Counted from the first letter of the stretch, positions 9,310 to 16,893 are shown. The stretch: 64,000 bases of DNA from JAWXUU01 sp044426045 (GCA_044426045.1 JAWXUX010000002.1:1-64000); one strand, 5' to 3'. Numbers and translations: made by a program. The notes: a model not told the origin generated them from the letters alone.

Positions 9310-9450
9310 ACGCAAAAACACGCAAAGATTTAAAAATTTAAATAAAATAAAACGCCACCATCCCAATACTGAGATAGTAGCGACTTATGAAATGTTTTCG
9401 AGATCATTTCGTGCATAGTATAGTATTTAAAAACACGCAAAAACACGCAA
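9310..9450. repeat. Two 16-bp direct repeats flanking a gene-free segment before terS
   Basis: The sequence acgcaaaaacacgcaa is present at 9310-9325 and exactly repeated at 9435-9450. The roughly 110 bases between are AT-rich and carry no credible reading frame. The position just upstream of the small terminase gene is where packaging (cos/pac) sites are usually found, and iterated short repeats are the usual binding sites for TerS. The assignment as a packaging site is inference. Confidence 0.45.
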
Positions 9451-9452
9451 TG

Positions 9453-9827
9453 TTAAAACTTCAGTGAATATTTTTTGATGCCCTTTTCTTTATAGTAATC
9501 AATAGACCTTTCGCTGTAATTCATTTCGCGTGCGATCTGACGTATCGTTTGCTTTTTTATGAAATAGCGAAACAAGACCTCTCTTTCGGGAAATCTTAGC
9601 ATGAGTATTTTTTCTAGTATGTGCTTACCGCATCTAACCGCATCGTCTTCTTTTTCTCGGAACTGGTTTTCCAGCACTTCAAATTCAAGCGCTTTCTCTT
9701 TTTTGTCGCCCTGAATGTAACCTTGCTTTATCTCATAACATTTTTGTCGCTGTTCTCTTATCAAAATTGCTTCGCGGTCAAGATGTTTATGGGAAAGCAA
9801 CTCTTTTTCTGCTTCTTTGATTGTCAT
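9453..9827 (-). CDS. Sigma-factor-like late transcription regulator (ArpU/RinA type)
   Basis: A 124-residue protein with charged helices and a C-terminal helix-turn-helix of sigma region 4 type: FPEREVLFRYFIKKQTIRQIAREMNYSERSIDYYKEKGIKK (described in pieces: a LRFPERE lead-in, an IRQIAREM helix, a SERSIDYYK recognition helix). The proteins that activate late genes in Firmicutes phages (ArpU, RinA, DUF1492 types) have this size and sit just before the terminase, as here. The start has a clear AAGGAG. It probably switches on the leftward late operon. Confidence 0.75.
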   Translation of the reverse strand: MTIKEAEKELLSHKHLDREAILIREQRQKCYEIKQGYIQGDKKEKALEFEVLENQFREKEDDAVRCGKHILEKILMLRFPEREVLFRYFIKKQTIRQIAREMNYSERSIDYYKEKGIKKYSLKF

Positions 9828-9948
9828 TTTTGCACGCTCCTTATATTTTTCGCTGGGTTTTTAATATGCATTATAAACTCGCTTAGCGCCCTAGCGCTAT
9901 TGGTATATGAATACATATAATTGCTTTTAAGTTTATTTTTAGTTTAAA

Positions 9949-10695
9949 TTATGCAGTGTGTTTTTTGTGCATTCGCGCGTATAAGAACACGTCGCCCGAA
10001 TCCGATATGTATGTTTGCATGTCCAAGAATTTATATGATGGATGTATTTTTTCAAAATGTGTTTTAGGATCTTCAAATTGCGTTGACAGCATCCTAACTT
10101 TTTTACCTCTGCCATATCTCGTTTTATTATATTTTGGATAGTTATAAGGTTTATATAGGTTTCTAGTAGCCTTATACGACTTCTTTCCTCTTGGGTCTTT
10201 CTTTAGATATACAGCAAGTCCAGTTAATCCAAAATCGTTTGATTTTAGCCTTCTAGCGTTTGGGTAGTCACATTTTCCCCAAAGTTGTTCAGCCAAGTCA
10301 CGGTCTGGAAAATTGCAAATTATATGTGCATGTTTTTTCTTTTGGCTTGCCTCATCATACTCGCGCACTATAACAGCTTTTAAATCGCCCCAGCCACGTT
10401 TTTTCATCGCGTAGCGCAAGCGGCGAATATAGTTATCTATATCTTTATCCATTTGTTTTATATCAGGATTAAACATTCCGCTATAACCGACGTGAATAAC
10501 GATATCTACATTTGCTTTAAAATTTGCGTTTATCAACTGAATAAACTTTTTGATTTTATTGCGTTCGTTCAGTTTTTTTTGTGAATTGCTTGTCCCTTTA
10601 CTAGGGTTGCGTTTGCCCTGTCCACGCTTCCATTCGGGGAAAATATCTATATCCAACATATCGCCAGCATAAACGCGTTTCTCTGCATATAGCAT
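9949..10695 (-). CDS. Rolling-circle replication initiator (HUH endonuclease, Rep)
   Basis: A 248-residue protein. It carries an HUH metal site, KKHAHIICNF (His122 and His124), followed by a Y-x-x-K catalytic motif, AVYLKKD (Tyr163, Lys166), in the order and spacing of single-tyrosine HUH nickases. The rest is basic and aromatic (NLYKPYNYPKYNKTRYGRGKK), suitable for DNA binding. The start has AGGAGGGG. Such proteins nick one strand at an origin and start rolling-circle synthesis. No helicase, primase or polymerase gene is visible nearby, so host helicase and polymerase would be recruited. Confidence 0.82.
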   Translation of the reverse strand: MLYAEKRVYAGDMLDIDIFPEWKRGQGKRNPSKGTSNSQKKLNERNKIKKFIQLINANFKANVDIVIHVGYSGMFNPDIKQMDKDIDNYIRRLRYAMKKRGWGDLKAVIVREYDEASQKKKHAHIICNFPDRDLAEQLWGKCDYPNARRLKSNDFGLTGLAVYLKKDPRGKKSYKATRNLYKPYNYPKYNKTRYGRGKKVRMLSTQFEDPKTHFEKIHPSYKFLDMQTYISDSGDVFLYARMHKKHTA

Positions 10696-10718
10696 TGTTT
10701 TCCCCTCCTATTGCTTTA

Positions 10719-10738
10719 CCTTCCGTTTTTACGGAAGG
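10719..10738. other. Perfect 8-bp hairpin in the leader of the rep gene
   Basis: Arms ccttccgt (10719-10726) and acggaagg (10731-10738) with a four-base loop lie 24 bases before the rep start codon. On the minus strand no T run follows, so it is not a terminator for the upstream gene. It could be a nicking-origin hairpin for the HUH protein or a leader structure. Confidence 0.5.
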
Positions 10739-10749
10739 CTTGTTTTGTT

Positions 10750-11106
10750 TTAAACCTCAAATTTCAATCCAGTTGATTCAGTGATAGCAAAGATTATTTT
10801 TTCTTTTGCGTTCATTGATATAGCGACTTTGTTGTGACCAAATTGGAACATCGCTTTGTCGATTGACTGATACATTGTCAGCATTGCTGCATCTCGCACC
10901 AAACCGAGTAGCATGTTATCTGAATCAATACTGCACATTGCTTGTATTCGCTCGAGTGCATAGTCAATTCTTTTATAGTTCTCGCATTTTGCGTTTTCCG
11001 CCACCGCTGCATCGCAATCGCATTCCGCCGTAGCTTCTTTGTCAGTTTTTCCCATCACTTGCACCCCGCAAAATTTGCAAGTGCCTATTGGTGTAGTTTC
11101 ATTCAT
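10750..11106 (-). CDS. Phage early protein with Cys-rich zinc-binding N-terminus
   Basis: A 118-residue protein. Residues 1-45 carry the cysteine pairs CKFCG and CDCD, likely a small zinc ribbon; the remainder is helical (RIDYALERIQAMCSIDSDN...). The start at 11106 has GGAGG upstream. It lies between an HTH regulator and the Rep gene in the early operon. I do not recognise a family; a DNA-binding accessory role is only a guess from the zinc-ribbon pattern. Confidence 0.6.
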   Translation of the reverse strand: MNETTPIGTCKFCGVQVMGKTDKEATAECDCDAAVAENAKCENYKRIDYALERIQAMCSIDSDNMLLGLVRDAAMLTMYQSIDKAMFQFGHNKVAISMNAKEKIIFAITESTGLKFEV

Positions 11107-11121
11107 CTTTATTCCTCCGTT

Positions 11122-11343
11122 TTATTCACGCCCAATCAATTTATCGACTGTGATGCCATAGTAGTCTGCCAAATTTATCAATGTAGTTATGGTTGGTTGA
11201 TTGACATCCGTTTCATAGCGACAATAATTCACTCGATTAATAGATAAAATTTCGCTCAGCTTTACCTGTGTCAGTCCGCGCTCTACTCGTTCCCTTTTGA
11301 GAATTTTTCCAATTTTTACTTTGTTATTTTCTTTATTTTTCAT
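11122..11343 (-). CDS. XRE-type helix-turn-helix regulator, phage
   Basis: A 73-residue protein when started at the ATG at 11343, which has AAAGGAG at proper spacing; an earlier in-frame ATG lacks one. The helix-turn-helix covers most of the protein: LTQVKLSEILSINRVNYCRYET is the turn and recognition helix, and LADYYGITVDKLIGRE is the typical XRE C-terminus. It is a second Cro/CI-like regulator located inside the early operon, besides the switch pair at 18 kb, and could control replication genes. Confidence 0.85.
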   Translation of the reverse strand: MKNKENNKVKIGKILKRERVERGLTQVKLSEILSINRVNYCRYETDVNQPTITTLINLADYYGITVDKLIGRE

Positions 11344-11353
11344 TTTCGCTCCT

Positions 11354-11569
11354 TTATTCTTGACCATTTATATCTACCAAGTTCACGTAACATCTTATTG
11401 TCGCCAGCTTGCTTCGATAGTCTTTTTGTTTAAATACCGTGTCCCTGAATTGCTTCCACTGTGCTTTAGTCATATCTTTACCAATTTTTTTCTTTACGTC
11501 AATCAATATATCTTCAATCGTTTCGTCCGCACTTCTAAAATTCAAGCTGTGGAATAGAACTGTTTTCAT
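11354..11569 (-). CDS. Small phage protein, unknown
   Basis: A 71-residue protein, MKTVLFHSLNFRSADETIEDIL..., with no recognisable motif. It begins inside the end of the preceding gene (4-base overlap at 11566-11569) and ends 10 bases before the HTH gene start, so it is an integral member of the early operon. Predicted soluble and mostly helical. No function can be assigned. Confidence 0.55.
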   Translation of the reverse strand: MKTVLFHSLNFRSADETIEDILIDVKKKIGKDMTKAQWKQFRDTVFKQKDYRSKLATIRCYVNLVDINGQE

Positions 11570-11856
11570 CGTTTCCCTCCCAGCTTTGCTTTTAGTTCCT
11601 TGATTATATGTTTCTTTTCAATGCTCAAAATCTCGCCAATAAGTTCAACGGCATTCAAACTGACTTCGTCTATCTCTTCAATATTCCTTGACTGTTTGAT
11701 TTTGCGTGTGTACTCCTCAACGTATCTGTCAACACTCGTTTGCTCTGCTTTTTCGTACGTTTCACCACTGGCATACGTGCAAAGCTGCTCTATCGCTTCT
11801 TTCTTCGCCACATAAAGTGCAAAGATGTTTTTGATTTTGTTTAGTAGTTTTTTCAT
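11566..11856 (-). CDS. Small phage protein, unknown
   Basis: A 96-residue, Lys/Glu-rich helical protein, probably coiled coil (IDEVSLNAVELIGEILSIEKKHIIKELK). It overlaps the genes on both sides by 4 bases (ATGA junctions), a strong sign of a real translated gene in a coupled operon. There is no known motif. The first 20 residues are basic and amphipathic. Confidence 0.6.
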   Translation of the reverse strand: MKKLLNKIKNIFALYVAKKEAIEQLCTYASGETYEKAEQTSVDRYVEEYTRKIKQSRNIEEIDEVSLNAVELIGEILSIEKKHIIKELKAKLGGKR

Positions 11857-12317
11857 TGTTGTTCCCTCGCATATTGTTCCAAATCATAAGTTACGGCTGC
11901 TGCTTCTATCGTAGCAAAACACTCACACAATTTTCTTTTGTGAATAAAATATAAAATATCATTATTGCGTCCACCATCATACTCAATCAGATTCATTTTG
12001 AGAATATCTTCTTCCCAGTATGGTCTTGCCATACATCTATCGCATGTGAAACCTTCGCTTGTTTGAAACCACACTAAGTTATCTAGTACTTTTATCACAT
12101 AAAATTCACGGAAAGCTTTTTGTTTAATTTGATGTTGCAATAAACGCATTTCTTTTCCCTGTCTTTCGCACAAACGTTTTAGACTTAATATTTTCGATTC
12201 TTTATGATTTAGCATGCGTATTTTACCCGTTAGCATAGATGTCAATACAATAACCGCTACCAGCTCTACTATTGCAAAAATGTCACTAAATGTAATATTC
12301 AATATTGTTTCTTTCAT
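11853..12317 (-). CDS. Membrane-anchored phage protein with Cys residues, unknown
   Basis: A 154-residue protein with one N-terminal membrane helix (about residues 10-31, IFAIVELVAVIVLTSMLTG) followed by a basic coiled segment (KRLCERQGKEMRLLQHQIKQ) and a C-terminal part with CDRC and CECF. A four-base overlap with the next gene supports expression. I do not recognise a family; the membrane anchor plus possible metal site would fit a host-membrane-associated early protein. Confidence 0.55.
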   Translation of the reverse strand: MKETILNITFSDIFAIVELVAVIVLTSMLTGKIRMLNHKESKILSLKRLCERQGKEMRLLQHQIKQKAFREFYVIKVLDNLVWFQTSEGFTCDRCMARPYWEEDILKMNLIEYDGGRNNDILYFIHKRKLCECFATIEAAAVTYDLEQYAREQQ

Positions 12318-12322
12318 TTTAT

Positions 12323-12472
12323 TTATTCCCCCTCAATTATGACTTCAACTTTATCATCTTCATCTGGATATATCGCAAGGTTATCATACGCAAGAGCAAT
12401 AGCGTGTTCCATTGTGTCAGCTTCAATTTCGTTTATTTCATAATTTACTTGAATTATAACTGTGTATTTCAT
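12323..12472 (-). CDS. 49-residue phage protein
   Basis: A short gene starting at the ATG at 12472 (GGGGGG ribosome site) and ending at 12323. The product MKYTVIIQVNYEINEIEAD... is acidic with a beta-alpha-beta feel and an 'EADTMEHAIALAYDNL' helix, similar in design to small phage proteins of DUF-type that alternate a strand and an amphipathic helix. Its first 35 bases overlap the end of the preceding gene. No function assigned. Confidence 0.6.
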   Translation of the reverse strand: MKYTVIIQVNYEINEIEADTMEHAIALAYDNLAIYPDEDDKVEVIIEGE

Positions 12473-12881
12473 TGTAATCCCCCCTATAAGGCTCTTTTAA
12501 TTCTGCCCATGCGATGATACCTTTTTCATAATATCCATTCCACATTCCGTTATTCCAAAAACATTCTTTTAGATATCCAGTACCGTCCGTCACCATGTAT
12601 TTTTTAGGATAGTCACATATTTCGGGCAACCCCTCTTTCTCAACGCTGTGCCACCTTGTACGTGCTGCTTCGGCTTTTAGTTTTGCGTGTTCTGCTTTCA
12701 TTGCAAGTAGTTCTTCGAGTTCTTCACCCACTATGTGCAGAGTGTTTTGTCTGCCAGTGTCAATATTAAATGTATATTTTACACCATGTTTGCAATTACA
12801 AAACCACCTGTATTTTGGCGGATTAAACGCATTATCCTTTTGCATTTCTTTCCCACAGTATGGGCACATTTTCTTTTTCAT
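12438..12881 (-). CDS. Phage zinc-ribbon protein, DUF551-like C-terminal part
   Basis: A 147-residue protein. The N-terminus has CPYCGKEM then a FCNCKHG motif, forming a likely four-Cys zinc ribbon; a Glu/Ala-rich helix follows; residues about 85-140 (WHSVEKEGLPE...YMVTDGTGYLKECFWNNGMW...AWAELKEPY) resemble the DUF551 type domain common in phage and gut-bacterial proteins (a W-x-P ... W-A-x-L-x-x-P pattern). The function of that domain is unknown. It directly follows the methyltransferase gene. Confidence 0.65.
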   Translation of the reverse strand: MKKKMCPYCGKEMQKDNAFNPPKYRWFCNCKHGVKYTFNIDTGRQNTLHIVGEELEELLAMKAEHAKLKAEAARTRWHSVEKEGLPEICDYPKKYMVTDGTGYLKECFWNNGMWNGYYEKGIIAWAELKEPYRGDYNEIHSYNSSKL

Positions 12882-12892
12882 CTTTATTCCTC

Positions 12893-14329
12893 CTACAACA
12901 ATAAATTTTTGAATATACCTTCAAGCACGTCAACAACGATGCTGTTGCCTGCTTGTTTGTATAGTTGACTGTTTGACCTATCGTTTCCTTTGTAGAATGT
13001 ATCATTCAAAGCTTTTTTTGCTTTGTGAAACTGTTCGTCTTTGAAACCCATCAATCGCCAGCATTCTAGCGGCGTTAGTTTTCTGATGCGCATTTTATAA
13101 TACACTCTAAACACTCGCTGTCCTCTTAAACTCGGTGCAATATTTCTATATAATCGCACTTCCCTACTTGGATATGTATCATCGATCACGTATGCAACCA
13201 AATTATCCTTCTGCACAGTTGTCAGCGTGTTGCTAACTCCACCGCCAAATTCAAGCATCTGCTCTGTCTTCACTTTTGCGGTTTGATCGGATGGATTATC
13301 AGGGTTCCGCCCACGCATTGCACATATAACAACATTGTTATATGGAAACCCAGGCGAGGTAGTTATCGTTGGGCAAAGATTTAGAACAGCACCCTTATTA
13401 AATCCGTGTGCACGTTGTATAATTTTTGGTTCTCTATGTCCGCCACCACACGCATTTATTGTTGGGCAAATTCCGCGTGGGTCATAAACTCTGCAGCTGT
13501 TTTCATGCATCTTTGCATAAGGCATATTTATCAAAGACCCGACAATCACCATATGTGGCTCTTTATAATCTCTTGCGCAAATAGTGTCACAGACGTCTTT
13601 TGTTTGGATATGCTTTCTGCGTTGTGTAAAAGTACTATTGATAATTTTATCAAGTTGTGCATCACTAATAAAATACTTCTCGTCAACTTCATCTTCCAGC
13701 ATATCAATCAAAAATCTTTCCAATTCAATCTCTTGCGGGAATTGATAGTTTATTTCATCAAGGCTACTAACCATAAAGCAACGATTTCGGTTTTGTGGGA
13801 TTCCATATTTCTTTGCGTTCAAATCTTGCCAATAGTTGTGATAGCCTTTGCTTTCAAGGAATTTGCACCACTTGTCAAAATCTTCTCTGTTCTTCTTACC
13901 GTGGACTTGTGGCACGTTTTCCATAAGCAAAAACTGCGGTAAATGCTCCGTTTCGATCAACAGCCTTTCAACTTCCCACAACAACCCCGAACGCGTGCCA
14001 GAACCCTTTTCCATGCCTTGCCGTTTGCCCGCAAGTGACAAATCCGTGCAAGGGAAAGAATATGTCAACAAATAGTTATATTTCCAACAATCAACAATAC
14101 CCAAGTCAGCGCCTTTCAAGTCGCATATGTTAGTTGTTTCAAAGTTCGTGCCGTGAATGGCGTTGTAACTCGTGACAGCGTATTTATCAAACTCGCAAAC
14201 ACGATAATGCTCAAAGTCAACTCCGATGTTTGTCAACGCCTGTGCTTGTGAACCAATGCCTGCAAACATTTCGACCAACCGAACCTTCTTTTCTTTTATC
14301 ATGTCAAAAATGTTTAGTTGTTGGTTCAT
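12893..14329 (-). CDS. C5-cytosine DNA methyltransferase
   Basis: A 478-residue enzyme. Motif I is MFAGIGSQAQAL (about residue 21), the catalytic motif IV is SFPCTDLSLAG with Cys94, motif VI is MENVPQVHG (about 142-150), motif VIII contains QNRNRCFMVS, and the C-terminal motifs IX-X end with KQAGNSIVVDVLEGIF. All conserved motifs are present, so it should be active. It is longer than the minimal family because of an extended target-recognition region between motifs VIII and IX. No partner restriction gene is seen; a role in protecting phage DNA from host restriction is likely. It is coupled to the PAPS-reductase-like gene (3-base gap). Confidence 0.95.
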   Translation of the reverse strand: MNQQLNIFDMIKEKKVRLVEMFAGIGSQAQALTNIGVDFEHYRVCEFDKYAVTSYNAIHGTNFETTNICDLKGADLGIVDCWKYNYLLTYSFPCTDLSLAGKRQGMEKGSGTRSGLLWEVERLLIETEHLPQFLLMENVPQVHGKKNREDFDKWCKFLESKGYHNYWQDLNAKKYGIPQNRNRCFMVSSLDEINYQFPQEIELERFLIDMLEDEVDEKYFISDAQLDKIINSTFTQRRKHIQTKDVCDTICARDYKEPHMVIVGSLINMPYAKMHENSCRVYDPRGICPTINACGGGHREPKIIQRAHGFNKGAVLNLCPTITTSPGFPYNNVVICAMRGRNPDNPSDQTAKVKTEQMLEFGGGVSNTLTTVQKDNLVAYVIDDTYPSREVRLYRNIAPSLRGQRVFRVYYKMRIRKLTPLECWRLMGFKDEQFHKAKKALNDTFYKGNDRSNSQLYKQAGNSIVVDVLEGIFKNLLL

Positions 14330-14332
14330 TTT

Positions 14333-15124
14333 TCACTCCATTAATTTATCTATTTCATAAAACAAATCTGTTTGCTTGTTTCTGCTTTTTTGCTTTGGAA
14401 TATATCCGCTCTCAAACCTTTCACGTATCTGCTGAACGGTTGCATTTGGCTTGAATGAATTGAAGCTATCTTTCTGCATCTCTTCTAAAATTTTCCATTT
14501 GCGTGGTTCATTCTGCCATAAGAGCCAAAGTTGATGAAGTGACTGTTTAGGGCAAAACCAACAACCATCTCGAAAACTTGTCACATAGGTCGGTGAAAGC
14601 AAATCATATCTTTTACAAATCGCCATACATTGCATTTCATCAACACCCATTTCAAACAACAGCGAACGTTTGCCCTTTCCCAATCTTTCATATCTCGTGG
14701 GTTCATCAAAAGCAATTCCAACAAATTCAGTGCAATCTGCACCTTTTATTGAATTTGCAAACTTAGAAAGGACTTTTACTTTCAACCTATCTACACACCA
14801 CGCACCGCAAGTGAACGGAAAACCATAGCAGTAACCAATATGATTACCTTTGTTTTTCTTTCTATAAAAATAATCATAAAACCCAAAGTCAGCCGAAATA
14901 TGCTCAACTTTTACGCCAGTCAACTCAAATATTTTCAAGTCTGCATAATTACGAAACTCAATCAATTTATCATCATACGTAAGAATTTGTTCATCTGCAT
15001 TCTTTTTGAAGTAAATATCTGCTGTCACTATCCTATCAATAGGAACTCCGTTTTCATGTGCAAGCAGTATTTGTGCCATGCTGTCTTTCCCATAGCTGAA
15101 TGAAAATATATTCATCTCGTCCAC
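14333..15124 (-). CDS. PAPS reductase-like (adenine nucleotide alpha-hydrolase fold) phage protein
   Basis: A 263-residue protein. The N-terminus has the PP-loop variant FSYGKDSMAQILLA (about residues 9-22), which binds ATP in this family. Two Cys clusters, CGAWCVDRLK (near 107) and GCWFCPKQS (near 196), fit an iron-sulfur site like that in phage 'phosphoadenosine phosphosulfate reductase' proteins and DndC. The true substrate of the phage members is unknown; sulfur transfer or a nucleotide modification is more likely than sulfate assimilation. It overlaps the upstream gene by 13 bases and is followed by the cytosine methyltransferase. Confidence 0.85.
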   Translation of the reverse strand: MDEMNIFSFSYGKDSMAQILLAHENGVPIDRIVTADIYFKKNADEQILTYDDKLIEFRNYADLKIFELTGVKVEHISADFGFYDYFYRKKNKGNHIGYCYGFPFTCGAWCVDRLKVKVLSKFANSIKGADCTEFVGIAFDEPTRYERLGKGKRSLLFEMGVDEMQCMAICKRYDLLSPTYVTSFRDGCWFCPKQSLHQLWLLWQNEPRKWKILEEMQKDSFNSFKPNATVQQIRERFESGYIPKQKSRNKQTDLFYEIDKLME

Positions 15125-15525
15125 TGCCCCAATATGGTGAAAGCTTCTTTTGCAAATTTGCTTACTTTTATGATTGGTATCGACAAATTGCCTTGATTGG
15201 TGCTTTCTACCAGAATGTTTGTTGTTGTTCTTTTATAAACGATGTCGGCAAAAATGTCGGTGAATTTGCTTTTTTCGCCTGATGCTGCAAACTCGTCTAA
15301 TTCTTCCAAAAAAAGCGGAACGTGTTTGAGCGGGATTGCAAAATATTTGGATTTGTTACTCATATTCCCAAGTTTCAGCGTGTCGCCCTCAATGCGATAT
15401 GTGATCGGAAACACCATGCTATCAATATGCTTTTCAAACATGCGTTCACGCTCGTGATATCCGCCTTCTTCTACTCCGCAATGTGAGTATTTCAAATTTG
15501 ATAATATAACTTTTTGTGCAATCAT
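15112..15525 (-). CDS. Phage protein of unknown function
   Basis: A 137-residue protein started at the ATG at 15525, which overlaps the upstream stop codon (ATGA). It has mixed alpha/beta composition with VFPITYRIEGDTLKLGNMSNKSKYFAIPLKHVPLFLEELDEF in the middle, and no membrane segment. It lies between a 52-residue gene and the PAPS-reductase-like gene, both coupled to it, so it may work with them. No family recognised. Confidence 0.6.
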   Translation of the reverse strand: MIAQKVILSNLKYSHCGVEEGGYHERERMFEKHIDSMVFPITYRIEGDTLKLGNMSNKSKYFAIPLKHVPLFLEELDEFAASGEKSKFTDIFADIVYKRTTTNILVESTNQGNLSIPIIKVSKFAKEAFTILGQWTR

Positions 15526-15680
15526 CCCAATTCCCTCAATATAAATTTGCATAACTCTTCAAGTTTGCTTTTCATTATCTCTTGACCGTCCAATTTGGCG
15601 ATAAAAAGAACTTTCATTGCCATACCTTCAAGCATGCCGTATTTGACCATATTCAACTGCAAATCGTCATCATTTTCCAT
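15522..15680 (-). CDS. 52-residue phage protein
   Basis: A small gene starting at the ATG at 15680 and ending at 15522 with an ATGA overlap into the next gene. The product starts MENDDDLQLNMVKYGMLEG and ends KLEELCKFILRELG, an amphipathic helical protein. Coupling to the next gene supports its reality. Function unknown. Confidence 0.55.
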   Translation of the reverse strand: MENDDDLQLNMVKYGMLEGMAMKVLFIAKLDGQEIMKSKLEELCKFILRELG

Positions 15681-15684
15681 AAAA

Positions 15685-16047
15685 TCAAACCTCCAGCGTG
15701 TTTCTGTGAAAAATTCTCATGAAATCATCTCTGGTGTTGAATTTTTCAAACTCGGCTTGCGCATACTGTTGCAATTCTTGTTTCAGGTCGGCATCCGCAT
15801 GCACGCCAGTTGTGCCGTGGCGGTGATAATCGTGACAAAGATACACGCAAAGTCCGCAATAATCGCTGTGCTTGCGGTTTGGGCCACCGAAAACGTGGTG
15901 AAGCTCCAAGCCTGTGCGTAGTTTCTCGCCAGTTCGCATATACGTCACGAAACAATATTTATCGGTTTCGCGTGAAAGTGCAACCTTTGTGATGCCGTCA
16001 TAAAACCTTTCGCGTTTATTCTTTTTTGCGCTCCTAGATTTCTTCAT
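15685..16047 (-). CDS. HNH-type endonuclease-like phage protein
   Basis: A 120-residue protein with a basic N-terminus (KKSRSAKKNKRERFYDG), a central ELHHVFGG motif and a C-terminal HDYHRHG segment, the His-His...His pattern of an HNH metal site, with CGLCVYLC cysteines between them. It resembles the phage family of 'HNH endonuclease / recombination protein' early genes of about 120 residues. In an early operon it may act in recombination rather than packaging. Its start overlaps the upstream gene by 14 bases. Confidence 0.75.
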   Translation of the reverse strand: MKKSRSAKKNKRERFYDGITKVALSRETDKYCFVTYMRTGEKLRTGLELHHVFGGPNRKHSDYCGLCVYLCHDYHRHGTTGVHADADLKQELQQYAQAEFEKFNTRDDFMRIFHRNTLEV

Positions 16048-16234
16048 GTTGTTTTTCCTTTTCTCTTTTTAAAAATTGTTCCGCCACGTACTCCGCCATT
16101 TTTTGAAGTGCTTCTTGATATTGCGGTATTAAATGTTGCGCATCTTCAGCTTTTATGTATAAATCTAGACCATCCATGAACTTCCCTGTTTCGGGATCAC
16201 GAATTGCCAACATCCCTTTGCAAATATATTCCAT
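16034..16234 (-). CDS. Small phage protein, unknown
   Basis: A 66-residue protein, MEYICKGMLAIRDPETGKFMDG..., ending in a long charged helix (EYVAEQFLKREKEKQ). The start at 16234 has a GGGG-type site. It overlaps the HNH gene by 14 bases. Nothing identifies its function. Confidence 0.55.
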   Translation of the reverse strand: MEYICKGMLAIRDPETGKFMDGLDLYIKAEDAQHLIPQYQEALQKMAEYVAEQFLKREKEKQHEEI

Positions 16235-16319
16235 AAAAATTTCCCCCTTCTTCTTTAAATACCGAGAGTGCTGTGTGGAACACTCTCACGCACTAGGCTT
16301 AAACTCTGTTTATACTCGC

Positions 16320-16526
16320 CTAGTCGAGTTGTGTGAATATAGTTTCACTGCTGTGGGTTTGCAGTGTTGCTACCTTGTCGGTATCTTTGCCAAACATTGC
16401 CCTTTTCAAGCTGTCGCCATCAAGTTTGCAATCACTCAGCTTTGTTTGTCCGCCAAACACGAACGTCAACATCTTAATTTGTGTTGAAAGGTTTTCCACC
16501 TTCCAGCAATACATTGTTCCTATCAT
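16320..16526 (-). CDS. Small phage protein, unknown
   Basis: A 68-residue protein, MIGTMYCWKVENLSTQIKML..., probably a short beta-alpha fold. Its start overlaps the stop of the preceding 72-residue gene by 4 bases (ATGA), which supports a coupled early operon. No motif recognised. Confidence 0.5.
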   Translation of the reverse strand: MIGTMYCWKVENLSTQIKMLTFVFGGQTKLSDCKLDGDSLKRAMFGKDTDKVATLQTHSSETIFTQLD

Positions 16527-16741
16527 AATTCCTCCGCTTCAATATCAATCATTTCTTTGAATGTTGCATCAAGCAACGCAGATTGATGTTTTAATGCCTT
16601 TTTGATATGATTCCGTGCAACAATTCTTTCGCCAATTAATTCTTCAAAAAATAACGCCATGAATGTCGATTCCGAAACATTGAAAAACGCAACATCTTCT
16701 TCATCGTCTGAGTATTTGAAACGCACTGTTATTTTCGCCAT
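16523..16741 (-). CDS. Small phage protein, unknown
   Basis: A 72-residue acidic protein starting MAKITVRFKYSDDEEDVAFF; the ATG at 16741 is chosen for its GGGGGTG site, while the frame remains open upstream only because it crosses the previous small gene. A strand-rich start is followed by helical segments (FMALFFEELIGERIVARNHI). It may be a small regulatory or inhibitor protein, but nothing shows that directly. Confidence 0.55.
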   Translation of the reverse strand: MAKITVRFKYSDDEEDVAFFNVSESTFMALFFEELIGERIVARNHIKKALKHQSALLDATFKEMIDIEAEEL

Positions 16742-16752
16742 ATGTTCACCCC

Positions 16753-16893
16753 CTATATAAACCACGCCAGCACGGCAACGTTCAACGCCGTGACTACCCA
16801 ATATAACCAATATCGCTTGCCGTCCGAAACAAGACTATCGCCAAGCATCAGCAGTTGTAACAATATGCAACAAGTCAAAACTGCCCCTCTCAT
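16753..16893 (-). CDS. 46-residue two-pass membrane protein
   Basis: A short gene with an excellent AAAGGAGGGG site and ATG at 16893, stop at 16753. The product has two hydrophobic helices, GAVLTCCILLQLLMLGDSL and YWLYWVVTALNVAVLAWFI, separated by a charged turn (SDGKR). Its presence in the early region, away from the late genes, argues against a simple holin, but small hydrophobic phage proteins can inhibit host functions or stabilise lysogeny. Function unknown. Confidence 0.65.
   Translation of the reverse strand: MRGAVLTCCILLQLLMLGDSLVSDGKRYWLYWVVTALNVAVLAWFI

Noticed and set aside
16753..16893. Holin
   Set aside because: Two membrane helices and small size fit, but the gene lies in the early region with no lysin next to it.
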